Part shown: in pieces, positions 51,023-58,831 of the stretch
Layout of the letters: every line of letters starts with the position of its first letter
Position numbering within the stretch: the first letter of the stretch is position 1
Source: Desulfosporosinus sp049943955
GTDB taxonomy: Bacteria > Bacillota > Desulfitobacteriia > Desulfitobacteriales > Desulfitobacteriaceae
Direction: 5' to 3'
DNA: 64,000 nucleotides
Assembly: GCF_049943955.1 (NCBI RefSeq)
Contig: NZ_JBNFTW010000001.1
Coordinates: forward strand, 62,001 to 126,000
Made by a program: the position numbers and the translations under genes
Notes under the pieces: generated by a model
Databases searched by the model: none
What the model was told of the DNA's origin: nothing
What the model saw: only the letters and a program-made list of their open reading frames with translations

Positions 51023-51724
51023 ATGCGGCTAAGAATCGCCTATACCAAAAAAGAAGATGCTAAGTTTATTGCCCATCTTGATTTAACTCGGGTCTTTGAG
51101 CGGGCAATCCGACGGGCAGGAATTAGAATGGTCTATACAGAAGGTTTTAATCCCCGGCCCAAAATCTCCTTTGGTTTCGCTTTAGCGGTGGGAACAGAAG
51201 GAGAACGGGAATATGTAGATATTGACTTGGAACGGGACCTGGAGCTGGGAGATGTCCTGGGACGAATTCAAGAACAATTGCCCTCGGGAATCCGGCTCTT
51301 GGAAGGTCAGGTTTTGACAACGGGAGCTAAGCCCTTGATGGCTGTCTTGAATGCGGCCAGTTACCGGATGCGTGTTCCAATGGCTCTGCCGATTCAGGAG
51401 GATCGCCTCCAAGAAGGACTGCAAGCCTGGCTGGCTCGGGAACATGTGACGTTTTCCCGTTATTCCAAAAAGGGACCGACGGATAAGGATATTCGTCCCT
51501 GGGTGAAGAGTTTGACGGGAGTAATTCAGGGCGATGAGGTTGTCTTTGAATTGGAAGTCGAGATGGGGAATGCGGGCAGTGTTCGGCCGGAGGAAGTTTT
51601 GGGCAGTCTCCGGGAGTTGGAGAATTTGCCGCTTGATCTGGATAACTTGCGGGTTAAGAGGACGGGTGTGCATGTGAGTTATCAGGGGCGGAAGAGTTCG
51701 CCGTTTGAGTTGCTCGCTGAGTAG
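51023..51724 (+). CDS. TIGR03936 family (DUF2344) protein
   Basis: A 233-residue cytosolic protein, the regular partner of the TIGR03960 radical SAM enzyme; in some bacteria the two are fused. Typical opening: RIAYTKKEDAKFIAHLDLTR, then GFNPRPKISFGFALAVGTEG. I chose the ATG at 51023, nine bases after AAAGGG; the GTG at 51014 would overlap the upstream stop. Function is unknown, with a link to RNA modification inferred from gene order with rng. Two structured repeats follow. Confidence 0.88.
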   Translation: MRLRIAYTKKEDAKFIAHLDLTRVFERAIRRAGIRMVYTEGFNPRPKISFGFALAVGTEGEREYVDIDLERDLELGDVLGRIQEQLPSGIRLLEGQVLTTGAKPLMAVLNAASYRMRVPMALPIQEDRLQEGLQAWLAREHVTFSRYSKKGPTDKDIRPWVKSLTGVIQGDEVVFELEVEMGNAGSVRPEEVLGSLRELENLPLDLDNLRVKRTGVHVSYQGRKSSPFELLAE

Positions 51725-51752
51725 GGGCCGTGCGTTGCGGGTCTTGCTGGGG

Positions 51753-51974
51753 AGCGAGTGGCGCGTCACCTTGTTCAACCATGCGTGAGCCGCGCCAAAC
51801 TAGGGCTTTAAATTCTTGATGGAAGAGGGCAGGGTGCCCGGCCTATGCGTCATCCTTGACGCAAGGCCGGCGGGAAACGTCCTGTTTCCCGCCCTGCAGG
51901 ATGAAAGAGAATTTAAAGCCGAGTTTGGCAGCGGCTCCCGCAGAGGTTTCACGCCGGTGATCGTGCCCCTCGCT
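51753..51974 (+). repeat. structured repeat element, copy 3
   Basis: The outer arms are AGCGAGTGGCGCGTCACC and 51956-51974. Inner stems are as in copy 1 but with compensated changes: GCAGGG pairs with CCCTGC where copy 1 has GTGGGG/CCCCAC, and GCGTC pairs with GACGC where copy 1 has GCGAC/GTCGC. Loops are ATCCTT and GTCCT. It begins 29 bases after the TIGR03936 stop. Confidence 0.87.
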
Positions 51975-52049
51975 CTGAAGCTCGGGCGGCAATGCTTGGG
52001 TATTCCTATTGGGGCTCGCTGAGTGGGCCGATCGCGGGTCCTGCTGGGG

Positions 52050-52270
52050 AGCGAGTGGCGCGTCACCTTGTTCAACCATGCGTGAGCCGGCCAAACTAGG
52101 GCTTTAAATTCTTGATGGAAGTGGGCAGGGTGCCCGGCCTATGCGACGTCCTTGTCGCAAGGCCGGCGGGAAACGTCCTGTTTCCCGCCCTGCTGGATGG
52201 AAGAGAATTTAAAGCCGAGTTTGGCAGCGGCTCCCGCAGAGGTTTCACGCCGGTGATCGCGCCCCTCGCT
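52050..52270 (+). repeat. structured repeat element, copy 4
   Basis: A near-identical direct duplicate of copy 3, offset by 297 bases and sharing flanking GCTGGGGAGCGAG. Apical stems read GCGAC-GTCCTT-GTCGC and AAC-GTCCT-GTT. Confidence 0.87.
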
Positions 52271-52341
52271 CTGAAGCTCGGGCGGCGACCTGGGATTCCT
52301 GCTTGTATTCCTATTAGAAATGCTTGGGGCAGAATTAGCCT

Positions 52342-52557
52342 AGAACTTGCGCTTACAAAAGCGACCTTCTTTGATCGAGCAGCTATCAAACTTGACACAA
52401 GAGCGCTTTCATAGGCGGGGCAGTGTACAGGACGTACACTGCCGGCATTCGGACAGGGATGTCCGATATGCCGGGAACCCCGCCCTCTCATTATCAGGCT
52501 CTTGGGTCTTAGTTTGATCTGCGAGATCATGCAAGGGAGCGTTGTAACGCAAGTTCT
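52342..52557 (-). repeat. structured repeat element, copy 5 (inverted, diverged)
   Basis: The outer arms AGAACTTGCGCTTACAA and TTGTAACGCAAGTTCT pair with one bulge. Read on the minus strand, the core is GGCGGGG with CCCCGCC enclosing GGAC-ATCCCT-GTCC and GTAC-GTCCT-GTAC hairpins. Stem sequences differ almost completely from copies 1-4, but loops, order and ATGAAAG are kept. It ends 34 bases before the rng start, in antisense orientation to it. Apart from copies 3-5 the interval 51725-52591 holds no gene. Confidence 0.85.
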
Positions 52558-52591
52558 CTCATATAGTTCGTCGGGGAGGTGTAATCAATCT

Positions 52592-53878
52592 ATGAAACTT
52601 GAAAGCTCGGGGAGCTGTAAGAAGGAACTTGTTCTTCAAAGTGAACAATTGGCGAAATCCAAATCTCAAAGGATTCGGGCGGCTGTGTTTGAAGATGGTG
52701 ATTTGATGGATGTCTTTGAGGATGAGGGTGGTTCTTCCCATTTGGTGGGGAATATTTATCGAGGGCGGGTGGAAAACGTTTTGCCCGGGATGCAGGCGGC
52801 TTTTGTTGATATTGGCTTGGAGAAGAATGCTTTTCTCTATGTCGGCGATGCTATTCCTTCCCCTTCTCGTTTTGAGGACGAGGATAAGGGTTCTTCGGTG
52901 ATTCAAGAGCGGATTGAGAACATCTTAAAGCCCCGTCAGGAACTTCTGGTGCAGATTACTAAAGAACCTGTGAGTACGAAGGGGGCCCGGATTAGTGTTA
53001 ACTTGACGCTGCCGGGGCGGTATGTTGTCCTTCTTCCTCAGGTGAGTTATATTGGGGTGTCGCGCAAGATTAGCGATGCGCAGGAACGGGCGAGGTTAAA
53101 GGATTTGGCGGAGAAGGTCAAACCTGAAGGGATGGGTGTGATTATTCGCACCTTGGCGGTAGGAGTTGATGGTGAGGAAATTGCCGAAGATATTGGTCAT
53201 CTGGTGACGACCTGGCAAGCTCTGGAGCGTAAAATTCCCCATGTCTCTGTCCCGGGATTAGTACATAAGGATGTTGATTTGGTTTCGCGCTTAGTTCGTG
53301 ACTGGGTGGATCAGGATGTGGAGAAGATTACCGTCGATCAGGAAGAAACGGCTGAGACCTTGCGTCAGGCTTTACGGGAAATAGAGCATCCGGCAGTTAA
53401 GCGGATTTTTGTTATGCCGGGTGAGGACTTGTTTGGCCGTTATGGGGTAGACGATGAAATTCGTAAAGCCCTGCGTTCGAAAGTATGGTTAAAGAGCGGC
53501 GGATACTTGATCATTCAGCAAACAGAGGCCTTAAGTGTTATTGATGTGAATACGGGAAAATATGTTGGGCAGCGTTCTCTGGAGGAGACTGTCGTTCATA
53601 CAAATTTGGAAGCGGCTGGGGAGATTGCCCGGCAGCTGCGGCTGAGAAACCTGGGTGGAATCATCATTATTGATTTTATTGATATGGCAGCGAAAGAGAA
53701 TCAGCAGCAGGTAATTGAAGCCTTAGAGGCGGCTTGTGCCGTGGATAAAACAAAGTCTCAGGTTTTAGGACTGACGCAGCTTGGCTTGGTGGAAATGACC
53801 CGCAAGAAAGTCGGCCAGACCTTAGCCGTGCGATATACGGCACCCTGTCCGACCTGTGACGGAAGCGGAAGGGTATAA
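52592..53878 (+). CDS. rng: ribonuclease G/E
   Basis: A 428-residue single-strand endoribonuclease for rRNA and mRNA processing. The N-terminal S1 domain (LVGNIYRGRVENVLPGMQAAF) is followed by the RNase H-like and DNase I-like catalytic parts, with the Mg2+ Asp residues in SVIDVNTGKYVG and GGIIIIDFIDM. The Zn-link CPTCDGSGRV closes the protein; it has the length of RNase G with no long RNase E tail. I chose the ATG at 52592, 10 bases after GGGGAGGTG. A longer frame from 52502 runs through the structured repeat and is not supported. Confidence 0.94.
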   Translation: MKLESSGSCKKELVLQSEQLAKSKSQRIRAAVFEDGDLMDVFEDEGGSSHLVGNIYRGRVENVLPGMQAAFVDIGLEKNAFLYVGDAIPSPSRFEDEDKGSSVIQERIENILKPRQELLVQITKEPVSTKGARISVNLTLPGRYVVLLPQVSYIGVSRKISDAQERARLKDLAEKVKPEGMGVIIRTLAVGVDGEEIAEDIGHLVTTWQALERKIPHVSVPGLVHKDVDLVSRLVRDWVDQDVEKITVDQEETAETLRQALREIEHPAVKRIFVMPGEDLFGRYGVDDEIRKALRSKVWLKSGGYLIIQQTEALSVIDVNTGKYVGQRSLEETVVHTNLEAAGEIARQLRLRNLGGIIIIDFIDMAAKENQQQVIEALEAACAVDKTKSQVLGLTQLGLVEMTRKKVGQTLAVRYTAPCPTCDGSGRV

Positions 53879-53939
53879 TATGCTTTGCAAGTTGATTAGA
53901 GAATTGAGAGTTCTTTTTTTATTTAAGAGTATAAGTTTT

Positions 53940-53976
53940 AGGGGTACCTGTCCGACTTTGGGGGGTACCCCTTTTC
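53940..53976 (+). terminator. terminator after rng
   Basis: AGGGGTACC and GGTACCCCT pair across a 15-base loop and are followed by TTTC. Confidence 0.8.
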
Positions 53977-54055
53977 TTAACGATTAATGTTGGGAATTTT
54001 ATAGATCTATATAGTTATTGCACTAATCAAAAATCGAAGAAATTTTTTTTATTTT

Positions 54056-54085
54056 TGTAACCTTTTAGCTTACTTATATACTCTA
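54056..54085 (+). promoter_or_regulatory. ECF-type promoter 1
   Basis: TGTAACC, 18 bases, CTCTA. The same arrangement occurs at 56072-56101 and on the minus strand at 58455-58483. Confidence 0.65.
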
Positions 54086-54113
54086 TAATTTAGAATAATG
54101 AAAGGAGAATTTC

Positions 54114-54548
54114 ATGATGAAAAAGCTAATACCCATACTTGTAGTCGTTTTTATGCTAATGGGGGCTCAAGCAGCCCTGGGAGACACGTCAATCACTCTT
54201 AACACGAAGGCGGTAGCGATACCCAATGTCTACCAAACAATCTCTGGTGGTCAATGCACAATTGTAAATAATGGTGATGGAACTATCAACATCTCTGGAT
54301 GGACGTCAACTTACTCAGCGGTTACTCAAATAGGATTACAATTAAATTTACAATATCTATCTGGCGGCCAATGGTATACATTGAACACTTACAGTTATTA
54401 CAAACCTAATGCGTCGTATGTGTATGGGGGGCAGTTATTGGCGGTATCAAAAGGATATTATTATAGAGTAGTAGCAAAACACTCGTCCTTAAATGGTTCC
54501 TTAAGCGAAAGTGGTTTATCATATTCTGAAGACTTGTATGTTCAATAA
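54114..54548 (+). CDS. secreted DUF6147-type protein
   Basis: A 144-residue exported protein. A signal peptide spans residues 1-23 with a predicted cut after AALG. The mature part is a small beta-rich domain with NNGDGTINISGWTSTYSAV and SYYKPNASYVYGGQLLAVSK, matching DUF6147-like secreted proteins. AAAGGAG precedes the ATG at 54114; an ATG at 54117 is equally possible. An ECF-type promoter motif lies about 30 bases upstream. Confidence 0.8.
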   Translation: MMKKLIPILVVVFMLMGAQAALGDTSITLNTKAVAIPNVYQTISGGQCTIVNNGDGTINISGWTSTYSAVTQIGLQLNLQYLSGGQWYTLNTYSYYKPNASYVYGGQLLAVSKGYYYRVVAKHSSLNGSLSESGLSYSEDLYVQ

Positions 54549-54570
54549 GATAAAGATATAAATGGAGGAG

Positions 54571-54603
54571 AACACCATAGATTTTAGGTCTATGGTGTTT
54601 ATT
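54571..54603. terminator. bidirectional terminator
   Basis: AACACCATAGA and TCTATGGTGTT form an 11-bp stem with a seven-base loop, between the convergent secreted-protein and anti-sigma genes. Confidence 0.85.
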
Positions 54604-55363
54604 ATTTTATAGAATTTGCAATTTTTGTCATGTTTTCCTCAGTTATTATTCCTCGTATCTGAAGAATAAGGCCGCGATCTTGCCACTCTATAGTGTTAAC
54701 ACTATTTTTACTCATAAATAATGTAGCTGGGTACCCATTTATCGTAAGATTCTTTACAGTAGTATCATCAGTATCATATAAAGAGCCACGGGATACGCCG
54801 TTTGCGCTGTTTTGTTGACTAAAAATAATGAGTTGATTACTAATATTATATTCAATAGAAACTTGATAAACATCTGACCCTAATGGGGTAAGCAATACCC
54901 GTTTAGTTTTTGTGCCTTCTGGAAGATAGTTTGGAATAACTAACTTAAAGGGAACCGAAGATTGTGCTTGTTCAAGTGTAACTTCTTTTTCCTCATTCGC
55001 ACTTAAATTCTGTACCTTTGGCGGTGCCGGGTCATTAGGCTGCCTAAATGTTTCAGTTTTATCTTGGGTAGTCTTTCCAACGATATGATTATAATACTCG
55101 GCAATTTTATTTCCGAAAGCATTTGCGTTGTATGAAAGAAAGTTCAACGAAGCAATTGATAAGAGAATAGCTGCAGCCGCAAAAACCACTCTTTTACGGG
55201 TTAGCCTCGTGTTCCCTTTATGAGTAATCTTGTTATCGACAACAATTTTTTGCTTGATGTTCTGCCATTGCTCTTCTATGTCGGGAATATCAATGTCGGA
55301 AGTTAACTCTTTGGATAATTGGCTGACTATTAATTGTTCAAGCTCTTCTTCTGATAAAGCCAT
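54602..55363 (-). CDS. DUF4367 membrane protein, probable anti-sigma factor
   Basis: A 253-residue protein. The cytoplasmic N-terminus (about 1-65) is acidic and helical, one membrane helix follows (about 68-85, VVFAAAAILLSIASLNFL), and the outer part carries a DUF4367 domain (about 125-250, VPFKLVIPNYLPEGTKTKRV). It sits directly downstream of an ECF sigma gene, the standard arrangement for a membrane-bound anti-sigma that releases the sigma on an envelope signal. AGGAGG lies 12 bases before the ATG at 55363. The TTG at 55375 is too close. Function is by context. Confidence 0.8.
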   Translation of the reverse strand: MALSEEELEQLIVSQLSKELTSDIDIPDIEEQWQNIKQKIVVDNKITHKGNTRLTRKRVVFAAAAILLSIASLNFLSYNANAFGNKIAEYYNHIVGKTTQDKTETFRQPNDPAPPKVQNLSANEEKEVTLEQAQSSVPFKLVIPNYLPEGTKTKRVLLTPLGSDVYQVSIEYNISNQLIIFSQQNSANGVSRGSLYDTDDTTVKNLTINGYPATLFMSKNSVNTIEWQDRGLILQIRGIITEENMTKIANSIK

Positions 55364-55371
55364 TTTGAGTC

Positions 55372-55884
55372 TCAACCTCCTATATTTTTAAAATCATTTT
55401 CAATCAATTCACGGAATTTTTCTTTTGCCCTATGTAAGCGAACTTTTGTACTAGAAATATTAAGGTCTAATAAATTTGCAATTTGTTTTAGTGTTAAGTC
55501 AGCATAATATTTGAGCAATAAAATTTCCGTATCTTTTTGCTTTAGTTTACTAAGAGCGTTATTAATATCTTCCTTAAGTTCTATAACGGTTTCTATTCTA
55601 TCCGGATACCTATTAAGGTCTAACATCGAGGTAACCTTAGGATTATGTTGTTCTTTTAGCATTCGTTTCGCCTCATTTAGGGCTATTGAAATGACCCATG
55701 AAGCAAATTTGTCCTTAGAATTTAACTGATTTAACTTGTTATAAGCTATAACAAATGCCTGTTGAACCGCATCCTCAGATATAAACTTATCTTTGGTATA
55801 GCAAAATACCATTTGGTAGACTTTTTGATAATTCTGCTTAACAAGCACTTCGAATATATCCAAATTTCGGTCATTATTCAACAA
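55372..55884 (-). CDS. ECF RNA polymerase sigma factor
   Basis: A 170-residue group IV sigma factor. Region 2 (about 15-80) has YQKVYQMVFCYTKDKFISED and the FASWVISIALNEAKRML -10-binding part. Region 4 (about 110-165) has LKQKDTEILLLKYYADLTLK and the helix-turn-helix IANLLDLNISSTKVRLHRAK. TTG start. The anti-sigma gene starts just after the stop. I infer that it reads the TGTAACC..CTCTA promoters found before three nearby secreted-protein genes. Confidence 0.92.
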   Translation of the reverse strand: MLNNDRNLDIFEVLVKQNYQKVYQMVFCYTKDKFISEDAVQQAFVIAYNKLNQLNSKDKFASWVISIALNEAKRMLKEQHNPKVTSMLDLNRYPDRIETVIELKEDINNALSKLKQKDTEILLLKYYADLTLKQIANLLDLNISSTKVRLHRAKEKFRELIENDFKNIGG

Positions 55885-56071
55885 TTATTATCACCGCCTA
55901 ATTGTCAATTCGAGGTAGATAAAACAAAACCTGCTTGGGAACAAAAATTTTAGAAATATAACAATAATATTCAAGACGTTGGGGAAGTAGTCCATTATAG
56001 TTGTTAAAAGAATGAATAGGGATTTAGGTTGTAAATGCATTTTATTAATAAAATATTTTATAAGGCAAAGA

Positions 56072-56101
56072 TGTAACCTTTTACAAGACTTTAACCCTCT
56101 A
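56072..56101 (+). promoter_or_regulatory. ECF-type promoter 2
   Basis: TGTAACC, 18 bases, CTCTA; the downstream secreted-protein gene starts 87 bases later. The rest of 55885-56188 is AT-rich divergent upstream DNA. I could not find the sigma gene's own promoter there with the same motif. Confidence 0.65.
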
Positions 56102-56188
56102 GTATATGAAATAGAAAGGTGGTGAAAATACGCTCTTGCTTTTTCATCAATTAAGTTCGAAACTAAAATTTATTAGGGGGTAAATCAA

Positions 56189-56956
56189 ATGTTCAAAATG
56201 CTTAAAGTTGTCCTTTCATCTCTAGTAAGTGTCATGCTTCTGGCAACACCAGTGGTAGCAACTCCTGCATCTGGGCCACACGTAAAATTTCAGAAACCTC
56301 TTATAACAGACGTCAATGTACTATTCGATAGAGCTGAGAAGGGAGTAACCGACCTAAAAGATCAAAACATTGTTTCTCGAGCAAGCATTGTTAGTAAAGA
56401 AACCGGGAAAAAGTTAGATGCTAAAATATACTCTACAACTCAACTTAATAAAGTTACGGAGGAAGCAAATGGTGAGGTAGTGAACACATATGCTACAACG
56501 ACGTTTGCTGTAGCAACTCCAAATGATACTCTCGGCACAAGCACAACTCAATCTTATGATGGGTCTAATTATAATAGCAAATGGGATGGATCTATATCAG
56601 TTAGAGCTTATTCTACGGTTTACTGGACTTACTCATCCTACGGAGGTCTTACATTTTGTAACATGGCAGGTCAATCTTTAACTGGAGGCTGGGCTGTTAG
56701 TGATAGCACGGTGTCTGTTAGCAATCGATATTTCACAGTTGGACAATCTGGTCCGGGCTATACCTGGTTTCAAGATAATGAATCAGGAAATCAATATCCC
56801 TCAAGCCTTACTTACAGTTATTATGTACCAAGCACTTGGACACCGGTTCAATATGTCAATGGCGGACTTTCTTCGGTAGGTATGCATTCATATGCAACAC
56901 TAGTCCGTGGAGGGAGCAGCTGGAATCTGACGTTTGATAACTATGTATGTCATTAG
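56189..56956 (+). CDS. secreted protein of unknown function
   Basis: A 255-residue exported protein with a signal peptide (residues 1-24, MLLATPVVATPA cut region) and no recognised catalytic motif. The mature part is Ser/Thr/Tyr-rich and beta-like in its second half (YDGSNYNSKWDGSISVRAYS, SNRYFTVGQSGPGYTWF). AGGGGG lies nine bases before the ATG. The upstream TGTAACC..CTCTA promoter ties it to the neighbouring ECF sigma factor. Confidence 0.75.
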   Translation: MFKMLKVVLSSLVSVMLLATPVVATPASGPHVKFQKPLITDVNVLFDRAEKGVTDLKDQNIVSRASIVSKETGKKLDAKIYSTTQLNKVTEEANGEVVNTYATTTFAVATPNDTLGTSTTQSYDGSNYNSKWDGSISVRAYSTVYWTYSSYGGLTFCNMAGQSLTGGWAVSDSTVSVSNRYFTVGQSGPGYTWFQDNESGNQYPSSLTYSYYVPSTWTPVQYVNGGLSSVGMHSYATLVRGGSSWNLTFDNYVCH

Positions 56957-57071
56957 AAAAGAACGTATTTGAAAATTAACTAAAGAGATGAAACATGGAA
57001 AAAATGTTTCATCTCTTCTTAAAGATAACGTCCCCGCGTCTATCATAATTATGGGAAAGGGAGGCTATTCA

Positions 57072-57500
57072 GTGAAAAGGTTTGTTGGAAATTTCTTATA
57101 TGTTCTATTTGTAGGTGTTATTACGTATTGGGGGGAAATGTATGGGCAACACATAAAAAGCGAAACGTTCCATTTATATCCACTATATATGTTTATTTCT
57201 ATTTATCCAATTGTAATAGGTATCCTCTTAGCACTTCCCGGATTGTTTTTACGAATTCGACAAAAGGGAAAATGGACTATTGACTGGCAATTGCTTATAC
57301 CGATTGGAGTCCCGACATTTATAATTAATATTAATATTTTATTGAATAAAAGCTTCTCACTGTACCAATTTGAGTGGTTTCGATTAATGATAAGCAGCAC
57401 TAGAATTTTTGATATTAGCGGAATTGTTTGTGGTTATGTTTTAATATCATCTCTCAAACGTACAAACTCGAAAGAAAGCACATTAGATGAAAAGCTTTAA
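57072..57500 (+). CDS. small polytopic membrane protein
   Basis: A 142-residue protein with four hydrophobic helices (FLYVLFVGVITYW, MFISIYPIVIGILLALPGLF, LLIPIGVPTFIININILL, IFDISGIVCGYVLI). No family is recognised. I chose the GTG at 57072, seven bases after AAAGGGAGG. A frame extending upstream to 56988 has no start site. It lies 115 bases after the secreted-protein gene and may share its transcript. Confidence 0.65.
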   Translation: MKRFVGNFLYVLFVGVITYWGEMYGQHIKSETFHLYPLYMFISIYPIVIGILLALPGLFLRIRQKGKWTIDWQLLIPIGVPTFIININILLNKSFSLYQFEWFRLMISSTRIFDISGIVCGYVLISSLKRTNSKESTLDEKL

Positions 57501-57540
57501 TTTGATTTTGAACAGTTTATTTTATTCTGTCTTAAAAGAG

Positions 57541-57583
57541 AAATCGGCTGCCCTAGCCGATTAGCGATGGGCAACCGATTTTT
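57541..57583. terminator. bidirectional terminator
   Basis: AAATCGGCTGCCC pairs with GGGCAACCGATTT around a 15-base loop, between convergent genes; T-runs are present on the plus-strand side. Confidence 0.75.
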
Positions 57584-57603
57584 CCTATCAAGGGATTGTA
57601 TGA

Positions 57604-58356
57604 TTATGCTTTTGTAATTGTAATTGAGTATGTTCCACCCTGTCCAGCAGGATTAGTACTGGGATTTTGAAACCAAATTCCATAAGTTGTTTGACTCGGG
57701 CCGTAGATACCGCCTGTGCCTGGCTGGTCACTCCAAGTCGCATTTAGAGATTTAAATTCGGAGAAACTATTGTTGATAACTCTTGTTGTGCTTTCATCAA
57801 TCATTCTAAGATTAGGAATATTCGTAGTTACGGTAATTAAATATCTACCAGCTGTTTGATTTGCCAAACCGTAGAACTCAGTTTGTCCACTTAATAGTTC
57901 ATTTTTTTCGACTAACGAATTAGTGCCATCTTTATAAATCCAATTTGAATCAAGACCACTCGTCGACATGTTTATTGTTATTTTCGCCCCAGAAGTTTGT
58001 TTAGAATAAACGTACAAAAGGTATTCCGTATTTGGTATAAGGTATCGTGCGATTCTACTATTCATTCTATAAGCGCCGGAATCAAAATGAATCATATTTG
58101 AATAGAATGAATTTGCGGTAACTAATTCAGTTCTCACGGGATAATCCGAATCGACACTGATAAATCTCTTGTTCAGATCTGGAACGGTGATACTGAATAC
58201 CGTAACATTTGAATTCATCACTGTACTAATAGGTTGTCCATCTTTTAATTCGGGAGCTGAAGCAGCAAAAGCCTTTGGAGTAAATATGGTGGATAGAAAT
58301 AGAACCATTACGGTCATCAGGACTAGAACTTTTGATAAACCTTTAATTCTTCGCAT
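57604..58356 (-). CDS. secreted protein of unknown function
   Basis: A 250-residue exported protein. The signal peptide is residues 1-31 (hydrophobic VLVLMTVMVLFLSTIF, cut near AFAAS). The mature region has pre-peptidase-like beta patterns (PNTEYLLYVYSKQTSGAKIT, QTAGRYLITVTTNI) that repeat loosely, suggesting two beta-sandwich modules, but no firm family. A TGTAACC..CTCTA promoter lies about 100 bases upstream on the minus strand. Confidence 0.75.
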   Translation of the reverse strand: MRRIKGLSKVLVLMTVMVLFLSTIFTPKAFAASAPELKDGQPISTVMNSNVTVFSITVPDLNKRFISVDSDYPVRTELVTANSFYSNMIHFDSGAYRMNSRIARYLIPNTEYLLYVYSKQTSGAKITINMSTSGLDSNWIYKDGTNSLVEKNELLSGQTEFYGLANQTAGRYLITVTTNIPNLRMIDESTTRVINNSFSEFKSLNATWSDQPGTGGIYGPSQTTYGIWFQNPSTNPAGQGGTYSITITKA

Positions 58357-58454
58357 ACATAACTCTCCTTTTTCAATTTAATGAATGTTGACGACGTATA
58401 CACTTAAGAAATAATGTACTTTCCTCCTTCTGTTATTTTTTGTGTTTCAATATA

Positions 58455-58483
58455 TAGAGTCTTTAAAACGGAAAAAGGTTACA
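58455..58483 (-). promoter_or_regulatory. ECF-type promoter 3
   Basis: On the minus strand, TGTAACC, 17 bases, CTCTA. The spacing is one base shorter than in promoters 1 and 2. Confidence 0.6.
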
Positions 58484-58570
58484 ACAAAATAGAAAAAAAT
58501 ATATAAAATGTATAAATAATCCTCAATTGGTTATATCAATACATTTGATAATAATTACAGTGGTGTTCTT

Positions 58571-58601
58571 AAAGGCGTGCCCCAATAGGGCATGCCTTTT
58601 T
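58571..58601. terminator. orphan hairpin terminator
   Basis: AAAGGCGTGCCC and GGGCATGCCTTT pair across CAATA, followed by TT. No gene lies immediately upstream on either strand within 58357-58831. The rest of this gap is AT-rich upstream DNA with only a weak TATAAT at 58671. Confidence 0.6.
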
Positions 58602-58831
58602 GATTGGTTCATATTAAAAAAACTTGAAAATTATTTAGATAGAAGAAATAATATTTATTTTAGTAAAAATTATAATTAAAAGGGTAATTTTAGCAGGAAT
58701 ATTTTTCTGGACGGCGAACTAGAATCAGAATGCATAATTGTTATGACGGACCATCTTATCCACATAAAGGTAATCTTTAAACCCAATCCAGCATGAATTC
58801 TTTTAAAAAACGAAAGAGGAGGCCACTATTT

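Noticed and set aside
31328..52557. Structured repeats as ordinary MITEs or as a CRISPR array
   Set aside because: Outer arms differ between copies, unlike MITE ends, and there is no regular short-repeat/spacer pattern.
52502..52591. Thirty-residue N-terminal extension of rng
   Set aside because: It lies inside structured repeat 5 and lacks a ribosome-binding site; the ATG at 52592 has GGGGAGGTG.
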